This document shows, piece after piece, positions 34,307 to 44,646 of a DNA stretch of 64,000 nt (its first letter is position 1; every line of letters begins with the position of its first letter). Below the pieces are notes generated by a model. The model was not told the DNA's origin, did no database searches, and was given only the letters and a program-made list of their open reading frames with translations. The stretch is from Gautieria morchelliformis (Eukaryota > Basidiomycota > Agaricomycetes > Gomphales > Gomphaceae): assembly GCA_015179125.1 (NCBI GenBank), contig WHVA01000111.1, forward strand, positions 186,001 through 250,000, given 5' to 3'. The position numbers and the translations under genes were made by a program.

Positions 34307-36654
34307 TATCAATATTTCAATACCACCGGGTTCAACCTGCAAGACCCGGCAGGTGAAGACTGATTATGGCCGCGTTACAGAAAACCAACCCTGTTCAACC
34401 AGTACTCGGTTCTCTCCCACACTAAGCTAAAGGCAAAGGTAATCTCTTTTCGTCAGACGAGCCCCGTGAGGTTTGGTATGAATTGGGGTGCTAGACGTAC
34501 ACTCTCACCGTAACAAATAACAATAGTGTGACCCCACTGACGCAGGCTATAAGTGATTGCCATGACAGAAGCACTCACTACTTAGACCTGATTAATTACG
34601 ATGCTTACGTGGAATCAGAGACCAGAGCAGGTAGTTATCAAGCCTTGGACTGGGAGAAGAGTGTGAGAGCTACTAGTATGCGCCGAGGGACAGTGGCGCT
34701 CATGATCTGACCATGACCATGCATGCAGGGCAAGAATGAATAGGTTCTGCGGTAGGAAAGTAGAACCCCGCTGTCGAGACCGTGACGGCTTGACACCAGT
34801 ACCCGTATGATGGTATATATCCCCGGGAAAGTGGTACGTACGTCACAGCGGCGAGAACACCGCGGACTCGTCATTACTTTGAGTAGAAAACAGAAGCGGA
34901 GGGGATTCGAGGGGAGGTAGTGAGCAGATATAGGATTGAAACATGTTCGTGGAGCGGAGTAACGGTGGGTATCAGTGATTTGGGCCACTGGGCTGGTGAC
35001 GTGCAAATGCAAAAGGCGAGACACGGAGGGAGAGCGCAAGCGAGGAGTGCTGCCAGTTAAGACAGTAAGAAGAGGTGACTTATTCTTTACTGTTTGTGTA
35101 AGTCCGCGAGACAAGATCTAGAGCCCCAGAGTCTGCGATAATCCCGGGCGCAATCGATAAGTGCTATCAGGGTCGTACAACCGTAAATAAGTCAGAGTGG
35201 CGCAGCTGTTAACTTGGTGATAACTCACAGTTCGGTCGGGGAGCGGACATGGTACCTAGGCACATTACAGGTGAACCTGTCGGCGGGGAGAACCGGCACG
35301 TACAGCTGACAGGAAAGTAGGCATCTTAGCGATGTACGGATATTAATTGCCACCTCCAGAGCCAGGCCCAACAAGCAAATGGCGCGTGTTACGGTAACTC
35401 GGAACGTCTCGGAGTGTTGGCGTGTCTGGCCATGGCCGGCTGTCCAGGTGACGAGTGAGCTGAGGCAGCGGCTCGCAGAGGTGCCGTGTCGTGCAAGTCC
35501 GCAGTACAGCGCGGGATATATTGTGGTGCATACGGTTAGGTGCAGCTGCAGCGCTGTTGTGGCTCGCCGAACGCACTCTGCAGTGCATCGATGCAACTGC
35601 TGTACACACACCGGTCGTCGATCAGCGATCGTGGAATGTGTGACTGTGTGACATGTGACTCGTGAACTCGTATTTGCGAGTCTAAGTGCGGCCATAACTG
35701 CTAAGTAACAACTTATCGACAACGTGGTTCGTATCCCCGAGGCGAGATCACATTGATCAGTATGATATCCACACATGTCGTGGATACTAGTGGATAAACA
35801 CGTGCGATTCACGTGACGTTCCTGTCACTTCCTGTACGAGCTGTACTACTGTCATATGTTAATAAATTAGCTTATACCATAGCCGTAATTACAGCTTAAC
35901 TTCTCCATAGCTCCTCGTCGCTCCATTTCTTTCTACAGCCTCACTCCACAGCTTGACTTCACTCCCTAACTCATCCACTCTCCCCAGCGCCACCCCCTTA
36001 CGCCCGCCCGCCTCACATCCTCCAGCTCCAGGCTCACCAGTCTCGCCTCCCCGTCCTCCCCCTCCCCCCCACTCAAACGTCCACCCGCACAAGAGTAATA
36101 GCCCGGCGAAGCACAAGTGGCGTAGGCCCCCGGCCTTACCCTTCCGTGCGGGTGCGCAAACGCTCCCCCACCCCCTTCCAAGCACTTTCCCCCAATACCG
36201 GCGAGACACAAGGTCGTAGACTCGGAGGGGAGCGAAATAGAATGGTGAGGCAACAATGTCTGAACAGCTGTTGTGCGCGCATTCGCGTGGAAATTTGGGT
36301 TTGTGAGGGCGTGAGGGAGGATGAGATGAGCAGACGAACGTAATAACCAGACGAACGCGATAAAGGACTCGCCTGAATAGCTCCTGAGAAACGTACTCCG
36401 CCCCCCGTAAGTATATAACGATTTCTGGCCAGAACTGTGCCACGCTGTATTGTAGCCTACGTCATTGGTTCTACGACATCCTCACGTCCACTCGTAGATG
36501 TGAGCTTCCCTTGGTGCAACTTCCCTGCTTCTGGTGGTCATAAACGAGAGCTAGGTGCCTCACCATAGTTCGACGCTACGCAATAATTTAAGACAGTTCT
36601 ATGGGATAGTGCACTGGTAGGAGAGTACATATTAGGTGTGACTCTGCATGAAAT
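34307..36654. other. Gene-poor stretch
   Basis: About 2.3 kb with no gene I can support. The longest frames (35225-35812 minus, 35889-36443 minus) have compositional rather than protein-like sequence. It includes a C-rich tract at 36030-36075. It has no recognisable transposon ends. Confidence 0.45.
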
Positions 36655-37916
36655 TCAGTCCCCATCCCAATGTATGGTGTCTTTCCGGTCTTTCCTGTTG
36701 CGCTTCTTGGCATCAAGTTTCCGTCTTTTATCCAAGTGCCCTCCTCGCGAAAATGCATTCCAGTTCTCCTCGAGCTTCCGAATAGTCCCCCATTCACCCT
36801 CTTCAGGGACCGCTGGATTCCATTCCTTCTCGACGTGCCACCCTCTGACATCCGCAATAGTAGTGATCATGTCCCATGTTCGCTCGGTTGACCCACATAT
36901 GTCGTGGTAGTCTGACTCCGCAAGGATGCGACGGGGATCGCAGGCAGCAATGAGAGCTCTGTAAGACAGCGAACGAGCATTGATGGTAGTGGATAAGGAC
37001 AAATAGATGTTCGGGTGGCTTTTCTGTATTCGGGAGATATACTTATCGCTGTCTTCGAATGTATAACTACATTACCTCAAGCATTATCCACATTTCAGGA
37101 CTCATCCCGCAAGAATGGATGTCGATACTAATCATATCCCATGCTTCTCCGTGTTGTTTTGACATGCGATCAATAAGCTGTAAAGTAGCTTGTTGAGCTT
37201 TAACACTATGTAAACTTACATTTCGTTTGAGTTCGACAGCCAGTTTTAGTTGTGCTTCGAGGATATATATTTGGTGCTCCAGAGGCACAGTGAAATCCGA
37301 AAGTTTACGCTGGATGTTTGGATCCGGGGACCAGGGAATACGGAACGAGCGGTCCAACCCTACTTCTCCTAACATTGCATTAGGGAAGTCGATAAGATTG
37401 GTGCGGAGAGTTATGAGTACATCCGACAACAAGATAGGTTCGGGAAGGTCTGGAAGGAGTCGTTTTAAAGCTTTCATCAAGTCGTCCTCCCGGCCTGGGT
37501 GTGACTGGTCTATTAGTAACGCCTTATAATGATGCTCTTTGGATATAGAAGGCTCCCGTGAAATCCAGTGAGTGAACCAAGGATGATACCCTTTGCTCCC
37601 GTGAGACTATATAAGAATTGATGTATTGCTACCGCTGGAGAAATGCTAACCAAAGCACGGAATTACTTTGCCAGGCCATGCTAGCGCGAGATCGCGAACT
37701 AGAGACTGATCGCTCTGTTTGGTAGCCCTAATCGAGCTTGAACAAACACACTCTGGTGACAGATGGTACTAACATGGCACAGATCTTGATAGGGAGAGAA
37801 TCCATGGAGGACGCCAATATCATAGAGTCCGTCGGATGACAATGGACATCAATAACATGCGCCAGAACTTCAGGGACAGGAAGATCCCTAGACTTGCTAG
37901 TAGACATACTCATCAT
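36655..37916 (-). CDS. TatD-family metal-dependent hydrolase (Scn1/Cut9-interacting type)
   Basis: Spliced minus-strand exons give a TatD-like protein. The metal-binding motif VIDVHCHPTDS lies near the N-terminus, then PCFGYHPWFTHWI, GEVGLDRSFRIP, LQLIDRM, ISIDIHSCG, YLSLSTTIN and LAESDYHD near the C-terminus. The His, Glu and Asp metal ligands of the family are present. Exon 1 is 37916-37774. Intron 1 starts at 37773 (GTTAGT), and the last intron lies between LE at about 37069 and KSHPNIY. The fission-yeast relative Scn1 interacts with the APC subunit Cut9; others are nucleases. The start uses the first of two adjacent ATGs at 37916. The start codon lies 46 bp from the TRM5 start on the other strand. 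Confidence 0.85.
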
Positions 37917-37962
37917 GGCTTGAACGCTTGAACCGGCGACCACATGGCGGAGTTTGAATACC
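37917..37962. promoter_or_regulatory. 46-bp divergent intergenic promoter (TatD-like / TRM5)
   Basis: Only 46 bp lie between the two proposed start codons. Promoter elements and the 5' UTR of each gene must overlap the other gene unless one start lies further in. No TATA box is obvious. Confidence 0.5.
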
Positions 37963-39784
37963 ATGTTCAGATTAAAGTTCCTTCGAATCAAGAGTGCCAA
38001 TCATCACTCAAGCAGGATGCTCTCTCAAGGCATTCCCCCAATTGACATATCTCCTCCAATAGTTTCTTCACTAAAAGTCTTTGACAGATCGCAATTCTAC
38101 AGAGAGATTCCTGTACTTGCCGTTCGCGTGACTCCGGTCAAAGCAGGCTTATTTCTTAAAGCACCCGCGATGAAAGGGTGTGATACTTCAAAAATATCTA
38201 AAAACATTAAAGGCTCATTATATAGCATCTCAGGTCATTGCTTCAGCTACCTAAAGTCAAGAGCATCATTTCCGATCAGAAACAACCAGATGAAAGACTC
38301 GTTTTACTAGGAACAGTAGAAGAAGGTAGCGCTATGGAAACCTTTAAGAACAAGTATTCTTACTGTATTGTGATTTCTACAGCACTCCTGCCATCCATTG
38401 CGCGAGAGTTTGTGGCTCAAGAAGGTTTGGGCTTAGTGCAACACGTTGTGAAATTGGATTATACCTACTGGACTACAGGCAAATTATGCCCATATGTTTC
38501 ACATGGGCAGCTATATTCTCACATTCCGCTACAGATGAAATATTGGATGCAATTCTACCTCCAGGATTGCCTGAAGGTACTCCAACCTCCTTTTCCACTG
38601 CTGGACATTTGGGTACAGTCACCTGATTTATTTATTATCTGTATGCTTAGAACCACAAACTTATTACAGCACACGTCAATTTACGAGATGAATACCTGCC
38701 ATACAAGCACATAATTGGACAAGTCATTCTTGATGCAAGCAATCATGATTATATTTTGGGGAAAGCGCTGACAGCCTCCTAGAAAAACCCCAACATTAGA
38801 ACAGTTGTAAACAAATTGAACAATATCCATTCCCAATTTCGCTTCTTTGAGATGGAACTGTTGGCGGGAGAAGCCGACTATGTCGTAGACGTGGTAGGTC
38901 TTATACCGAAACCCAACCAGAACTGAAGGCCGTTTACATCATACATCAGAGCGAATCGGGCTGCAGATTCACTTTTGACTTTACCACAGTCTACTGGAAT
39001 TCTCGCTTGCATCACGAGCATGAGCGGCTGGTCTCGCTGTTCAACCCGGGCGAGGTCATAGCAGACATTTTTGCAGGCGTTGGCCCCTTTGCACTTCCTG
39101 CAGCTAAAAGGGGGTGCGTGGTTTTCGCGAATGATCTTAATCCCGAGAGTGTGAGGTGGATGAGAAAGAACGTCGAACGCAATCACGTACATCCAGTCCG
39201 AATCTCAACTATAACGTTCGCTTACATTGTTTCCAGGTACAAGATCACGTACGAGTGTTTTGCGAAGATGGCATGGCATTTATAAAGCAAGCAGTTCGAC
39301 AATCCTGGGACAATCCATTTCCTCAACTTGGTCCACTTAAATCGGCTAACCAAAGAGCACGGGAAGCGCGACGACGACCCCCAGGCCGTGGTTCGTCGCT
39401 GTTCAAGGGCACAAGACGAATATCCCATTTCGTAATGAATCTCCCCGACAGCGCCATAACATTTCTGGGGGCTTTCAGAGGGTTGTTCACAGAGATACGT
39501 GAACACCCTGACTTTGAGACTGTTTACCACGAAAAGCCGATGGTGCACTGTTATTGTTTCACCAGAGAATTGGAGCCCGATAGAGCAGAGAAAGATATAC
39601 GCGAGGTGAGTATATCTTTGTTGTCGTTGATCAACAAGAAAGTGACGTTTGCGTGTAGCGTGTCTCGACCTCGCTCGGCCATCAGATGACAGGCAGTGAA
39701 TCTATCCATCTGGTTCGCCGCGTTGCTCCGAACAAAGACATGTATTGTATTAGTTTCAGACTCCCTAACGAGATTGTTCTATAA
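37963..39784 (+). CDS. TRM5: tRNA (guanine37-N1)-methyltransferase Trm5
   Basis: Eight exons (37963-38177, 38234-38478, 38535-38612, 38670-38734, 38783-38893, 38950-39186, 39237-39605, 39659-39784) give 481 residues. The enzyme makes m1G37 with S-adenosylmethionine and prevents +1 frameshifting. Motifs: [76 protein letters not shown], the SAM loop [26 protein letters not shown] and MNLPDSA. The Arg-rich N-terminus ([18 protein letters not shown]) looks like a mitochondrial presequence, and an in-frame Met 22 residues in could start a cytosolic form, as in other dual-targeted Trm5 proteins. Two introns, 38479-38534 and 38735-38782, have GC donors. Confidence 0.93.
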
Positions 39785-40827
39785 TTATCCATTACTTGAC
39801 TTACTGTAAGCGCATACACCATTATCTCAACTTGTTGCCTCTCGCTTGTAAAGTTACTGCAATCAACTGCTCTTCTCGACAGATGATATATTATACTGTG
39901 TCCCACTTGCATCCACAAAGCATCTTCTACCGCAAGGCGACATCGCCTGCATACGACGCCTGATACCACAAGATGCTCAACACTGCGTCACCACTCGGGC
40001 GCCCCGGTAATCTCCCGAGCAAGGAGGTAGGGACTGTCCTTGTGCTTTCAGAGAAGGTTCCTACGGTACCAGTCTTCGAACTCCGTCGAGCTTCTTGATA
40101 GAAGAGGGGCCAGGATACAGAAGTAGCTTGTTACTACCAAAAATAAGAACAAGTAGCGTGCTCGTGATTTATAATTGAAATGAACATCAATTAAATCAAT
40201 TTTAAAAAGGCGGTCTGATATATAACATCCGTTTTGCACCAGAGAACCTCACAGGATGGAAGTACGGTAAGTATTTTTGACGAAAAGCCTGGAGACAGAT
40301 ACAGGGCGGGGAGAAAACGACCAGTATCATTTATTTTTATTTTGACATCTCCAAGAGACTTGCTTATACGATGCCATCAGTAAATTTCATAACCATGCGT
40401 CGGACCGAGACTCCAATCCGAGTCGGCATCGTCAATTCATAATCGATAAATATACGGCTCTGCGAATTTGGCTTGGAATAGTTCGGTCAAATACTTGTGA
40501 GACCAAGATCAGGACAAAGTTGACCTGAAAACTTGCCTCGAAAATGTCATCATACGGTCACATCTAGTGTCACCGTCACACGCCTCACATTGATGCGACG
40601 AATATCTTAGGTAGTTCAACCCTCTGATGTTCCCGGCTATTCTGGCTTACCTTTCATTCACTAATGCGTCCTTACGCCTATATGTCCTCATAGCCACTGG
40701 AAGCACCGGCTTCCGAATCTTAGCATCAGTTGTTGCCTGCAGCCACTTTGAAGAGGGAGACGCCGAAAAACTTATATTAAATGAGACAGACGTATTGATA
40801 TGAGTAAGTTATTCAAGCCGCAGCAAG
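39785..40827. other. Intergenic, 3' flanks of TRM5 and the next gene
   Basis: No supported gene. AT-rich around 40140-40260 and 40325-40345. The two flanking genes are convergent. Confidence 0.45.
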
Positions 40828-41598
40828 CTACCAGTCTGCAGGGAGCTCAGGCAAGTCGAAGTCGTCTTCATCGATCCAGAATGTCGGGACGAAAGCAGTA
40901 TCCTCACCCGTCGGGCACTCACTAAATTCACTACCCGATTCACCGTCACTGGCAGAGTCGCATTCCAACCCTGGAATGTTCGAAGCTGGAGAACCCCAAC
41001 ACGTTCGGCCGGGGACCTCATCTGCCTCCATAGTCGCCTGGGGCGCAGGATTGAACACTCGAGGACGGGGACTGCCCAGAGATGGTGCCTCAGCTACAAC
41101 CAGGCGATTCCCATAATCCTGGTCTTGACATTCCAGGATGCTGGTCCTTGTGATGTCAGGATACACATCAGGAACCAAGGGTTCGGATATAAGAATATGG
41201 GGCGCCAGGAAGGGACATGGAGAAGGAATGAAACCACGACAGTAACTATCCTCTTGGAGGAGCCCGATATGTGGCAGGATTGACTGTGCGAGCCAATCAG
41301 TGGGGATTGTGCGTCAACTTAGCATGAGACGCACCAATGCTGGGTCGACCCAATCTGGAGGGCCATGCATGTCGAAATGACGGCGAGTTCGAAGGGCCTG
41401 CCTTCTTGCCTCGTTCGCGGCTCGCATGTACAACCTCCTGGTGTCGTCTGTCTGGGTTGCAGTGTGATCAAGCGACGAGGACTGAGTGGAGGTGAGGAAG
41501 AGTGAAGAAAACTCGTGAGCCATCGATCGAAGGACGCGAGTCAGGATTCTCTGCGGAAGGAGGCACGCAGAACACAGGAAGGAGAAGAGGGCGGGCAT
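40828..41598 (-). CDS. Hypothetical protein, two exons
   Basis: Not recognised. Exon 1 (41598-41335, 88 codons) and exon 2 (41283-40828) join across a 51-nt intron with donor GTGCGT and acceptor GCACAG to give 239 residues. The intron is a multiple of three and contains the only in-frame stop (TGA), so an unspliced transcript would be truncated. The N-terminus is hydrophobic (PALFSFLCSACLL) followed by a basic region; the C-terminal third is acidic (DSASDGESGSEFSE, WIDEDDFDLPELPADW). No domain or catalytic motif is visible. Codon use and splice sites look genuine, but there is no other support. Confidence 0.55.
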
Positions 41599-42140
41599 AG
41601 CGTATGTGATATGATGTGGGAGAGTGCAAGGTGTCGTATGTTTGTGTGTTACCGGAGGTGGGACATTTAAGGCGCGGGTTATGGTCGCGGGTAGGTGAGA
41701 CAGCCGCAGTGAAAAGGGTATCGACTATAGGAGGAGTTTTTAAAGCCAGCAGAGGCTAGAGGTAGTGTAGTGGTCCCATAATTATTCTGCAGTGGCCCTT
41801 GCCTGCTTTACGGGTGGCGGCGTGGCGTGCTCACGCGTGGCAACAAAGCCTAGAATATTGTTCATTCGGCCAGGGATAGATAGCTAGCTAAGTTCAAGTT
41901 CTGGGTTATCTCTCTCGCCGGTTTCTTTTGCTAGCTTGAGTATCTACTATGACATCTAAGAGCTGACCCTAGCTTCCCCCTCGAGCGTCCTGTCCGGGTT
42001 TAGGTTCAGATACTGAAAACAAAAGTTGTGGCGAAATTAGTATTACTTTGCACCCTTCCTGCAAGCGGCAAGAGTAGCAAGTACTCCCATTCGTTGTATG
42101 AACACATCGAACAATTAACTCTGAAGCTCGCAAGCCGACG
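41599..42140. other. Intergenic between the hypothetical gene and the CACTA-like element
   Basis: No gene seen. Probably the promoter of the minus-strand hypothetical gene. Confidence 0.4.
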
Positions 42141-42184
42141 CACTGTGGATAGCGAATCCATTGAAACCTAGTGGGTTTACCCAC
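42141..42184 (+). repeat. Left terminal inverted repeat of the CACTA-like element
   Basis: CACTGTGGATAGCG... ending in ACCCAC. Pairs with 51706-51749 in inverted orientation, including the contiguous decamer CCTAGTGGGT. Confidence 0.65.
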
Positions 42185-43151
42185 GGGGTTTCTGTTTTCA
42201 GTGGGTACATCATTGAAACAGCCCCCATTGAAACAAACCAATGAAATTATTCAAGTGGTTGGACCAGTAGAATTTTCAGTGGCTTTGTCACTTAGTTTCC
42301 GTGCCATAGGAACTACATATTCAACGTAATTATCATGAGAATTTCAGTGCTCGAAGGCCTGGATTGCCGTTGTTTGCACACTTAAAAATTTTCAAGATAG
42401 CTCATGGAGCACTCAGTGAAATCCAGTGAATTAATATATATATTTCTGGGCAAATATACTGAAGTTTCCATATATGTATCAATGAATTTCCATGCTTGAG
42501 GTGCCGGAATGCTACTGCGGCCCCAAGTGACAACTGCTTTTGAGATACAGCACTAAGTATAAGTACACTGTAGAAAGAATAAGCGCTATATTTCAGTTCC
42601 GCTTGCACTACAGCTAATTTACAGTACTGACTTGTACTGAAATTTAGGTACAGGAAAAAATGCAAAGTCCAAATGATGAATGAGATTTTTTTATTATCTA
42701 ATCATGATCAATCTCCAAAACCCAACTAAGTACTAGTGCAAGTGTCTGGGGTATGATCGCGAGTTGCGCTAATACCTAGTAGGCAAGATAATCGATTTCC
42801 GGTGGAAGGTGAAAGGCACAGGATGAGTACCCCTCCTGCACGGTTACCGGACCGCCTGCACGCTCAGCCGCAACCTGAGTGACCCCAGGTTCTCCACCAC
42901 CGCACCAGGTAGCTGTCCCAGCTGTTCTTCGTGGCGGAAGCTGTCGCACGATTTGATAGAGAGACCAATTGAGGCTGTGAAAAGGAAGATGGTGAGTTGG
43001 GCATTCGCTTGACCCATCCCCTGTGTACAACATGTACATCAATGATCCCTCCTCCAATATTTCTGACAAGCATGTCAATGAGGTACATTAGTATTTTGAG
43101 AACTAACAGAACCGGTCAGCACCTTTCTGTGAAAGCCTATCATGGTGGCGG

Positions 43152-43457
43152 GTGCGTGTGGGTGTGAGCTCGAACTCGGCACGCTCGGGCGCGACCGCGC
43201 TCACGACGACAACGTCGAGCAGTGCGCTGACGGCTGCAGATGTGGAGCTCGACATTGAGGAGCGCGCACTGCACCTGGCGGTCGAGGAGATGTTTGAGGA
43301 GATCGGGCGGCGGTGGATGCTGTGGGCAGCGAACGGGCGCGCCATACGTGTGGGCGAGCTTATCCTGATTGTGGACTCGGACATGTTGTACCGGAGGATT
43401 GCCTCAGGGATGCGATTGGGGTCTACCTACCACGCGCACGATGAGTTTACTGTTTAG
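43152..43457 (+). other. Unassigned ORF inside the CACTA-like element
   Basis: A 101-codon frame whose second half (DIEERALHLAVEEMFEEIGR, then WMLWAANGRAIRVGELILIV) has protein-like, amphipathic composition. I do not recognise it. It might be an exon remnant of element-carried coding sequence. Confidence 0.3.
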
Positions 43458-43689
43458 TATAATCTCCAGGCTCCATGAGGAACGGGAAGCACCATGGAGA
43501 TATCAGCCTCTGCACCGTGGCGCTCCGTCTATGGCGAGGGCGTGCATGTGCACACTGCATTGACTACTCCTTTTTTCACCGCAAGCCAGCGGGCGAGGAC
43601 GAGTCAATGACCCAGCCTGAGTCATGCCGCCGTGCCAACCCTGAGCGTCACGCCGAGGGATAGGCCGTCCTCTGCTCCATGCAGCAAGC

Positions 43690-44166
43690 TCGATCTCATA
43701 CGTGCGTGCCCCGCGCTGCCGCTGCCGCTGCGTGGATGAGGACAGCCTGCGATGCGCCATGCACACACACACGCCTCAAGCCCAGCCATACGCTCCACGT
43801 GATGTATGAGTCCTCAGTCCGCACCGACCCCACCGTACAAGACTACAAGACCGTTGCACCCACGGGCCGTGTTGTCCAAGCTCGCGGATGTCCTCCCCAT
43901 CCACGCCATGCTCTACCCTCCCATAGTGTGGAAGTCCCCACAGCTCTGACAACAGATCATCCACCCACCCGTGCCCCAAGCGCCATGGCGCATCGTCCGG
44001 ACCCACCTATACTCGTGCTAAACACCACGGGGTGCGCTACCTAACACCGTCCCCATCAGCCTGTCACCGCACACACATGCATCCATGTGCCACGTGCAGC
44101 TCAAATCCACCGCACCTGCACCAGGTCTCGACTCTGGTCAAAATTTCTCCGATGTGGTAAGTAACC
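43690..44166 (+). repeat. Internal direct repeat, unit 1 (continues at 50402-50470)
   Basis: Diverged copy of 50615-51065. Shared landmarks: GAGGACAGCCTGCGATG, an ACACAC run, CAAGACTACAAGAC, CATCCAAGCTCGCGGAT or the near match GTCCAAGCTCGCGGAT, ACACACATGCA-CCATGTGCCA, and the closing GATGTGGTA-GTAACC. Element C inserted into this unit at TAACC. Confidence 0.6.
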
Positions 44167-44646
44167 TGTAAGGGCAACCCTGGCTAGTCGTGGAGATCAC
44201 ACTACCACACAACTGACAAGGGGAAATCCAAAGTATGTATAAATGAACAGAGCATACAAGAGAGGGGGTTCTCACCTGACAAGGGGAAATCCAAAGAGAA
44301 AAGTCTAAGGACCCCCAATGTCAGCGAGCCCGTATTATACTACGCTGCGCAGCCAGGGACAACACTTGGCACCCGCCATCAACCCTGCATCCCCCTGACC
44401 CTTGATCGACCCTTGATGCCACCTATTATGTGAGTCGCTTGATTTCCGACACTGTTCCGGGGCGGAAGTCGGAAATTGGAGTGGAACTGGCAAGGCGAAC
44501 GGAACTGGTGGAAGTTCTCCCAGAAGCGGAATCGTTCCCGAAAGCGGATGCGGAGATGGAATCGGAACCGGAAGCGGAGTCGGAAATGGAGTCGGAACTG
44601 GGTGTGGTGTCGGAACTGGAAATGGAAAACAGGGTGTCCCCTGACA
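44167..44646 (-). repeat. 3' LTR of copy C (480 bp)
   Basis: TGTAAGGG...CCCTGACA on the plus strand. The polypurine tract (minus strand AGAGGGGGGGTGA, 44647-44659) directly adjoins it. Confidence 0.94.

Noticed and set aside
35889..36443. 184-codon minus-strand ORF
   Set aside because: Gly/Arg-rich sequence produced by a C-rich tract on the other strand; no motif, no partner exons.
41309..41311. In-frame TGA read as a nonsense mutation or programmed readthrough
   Set aside because: A 51-nt intron with consensus ends removes it and restores the frame, the simpler explanation.
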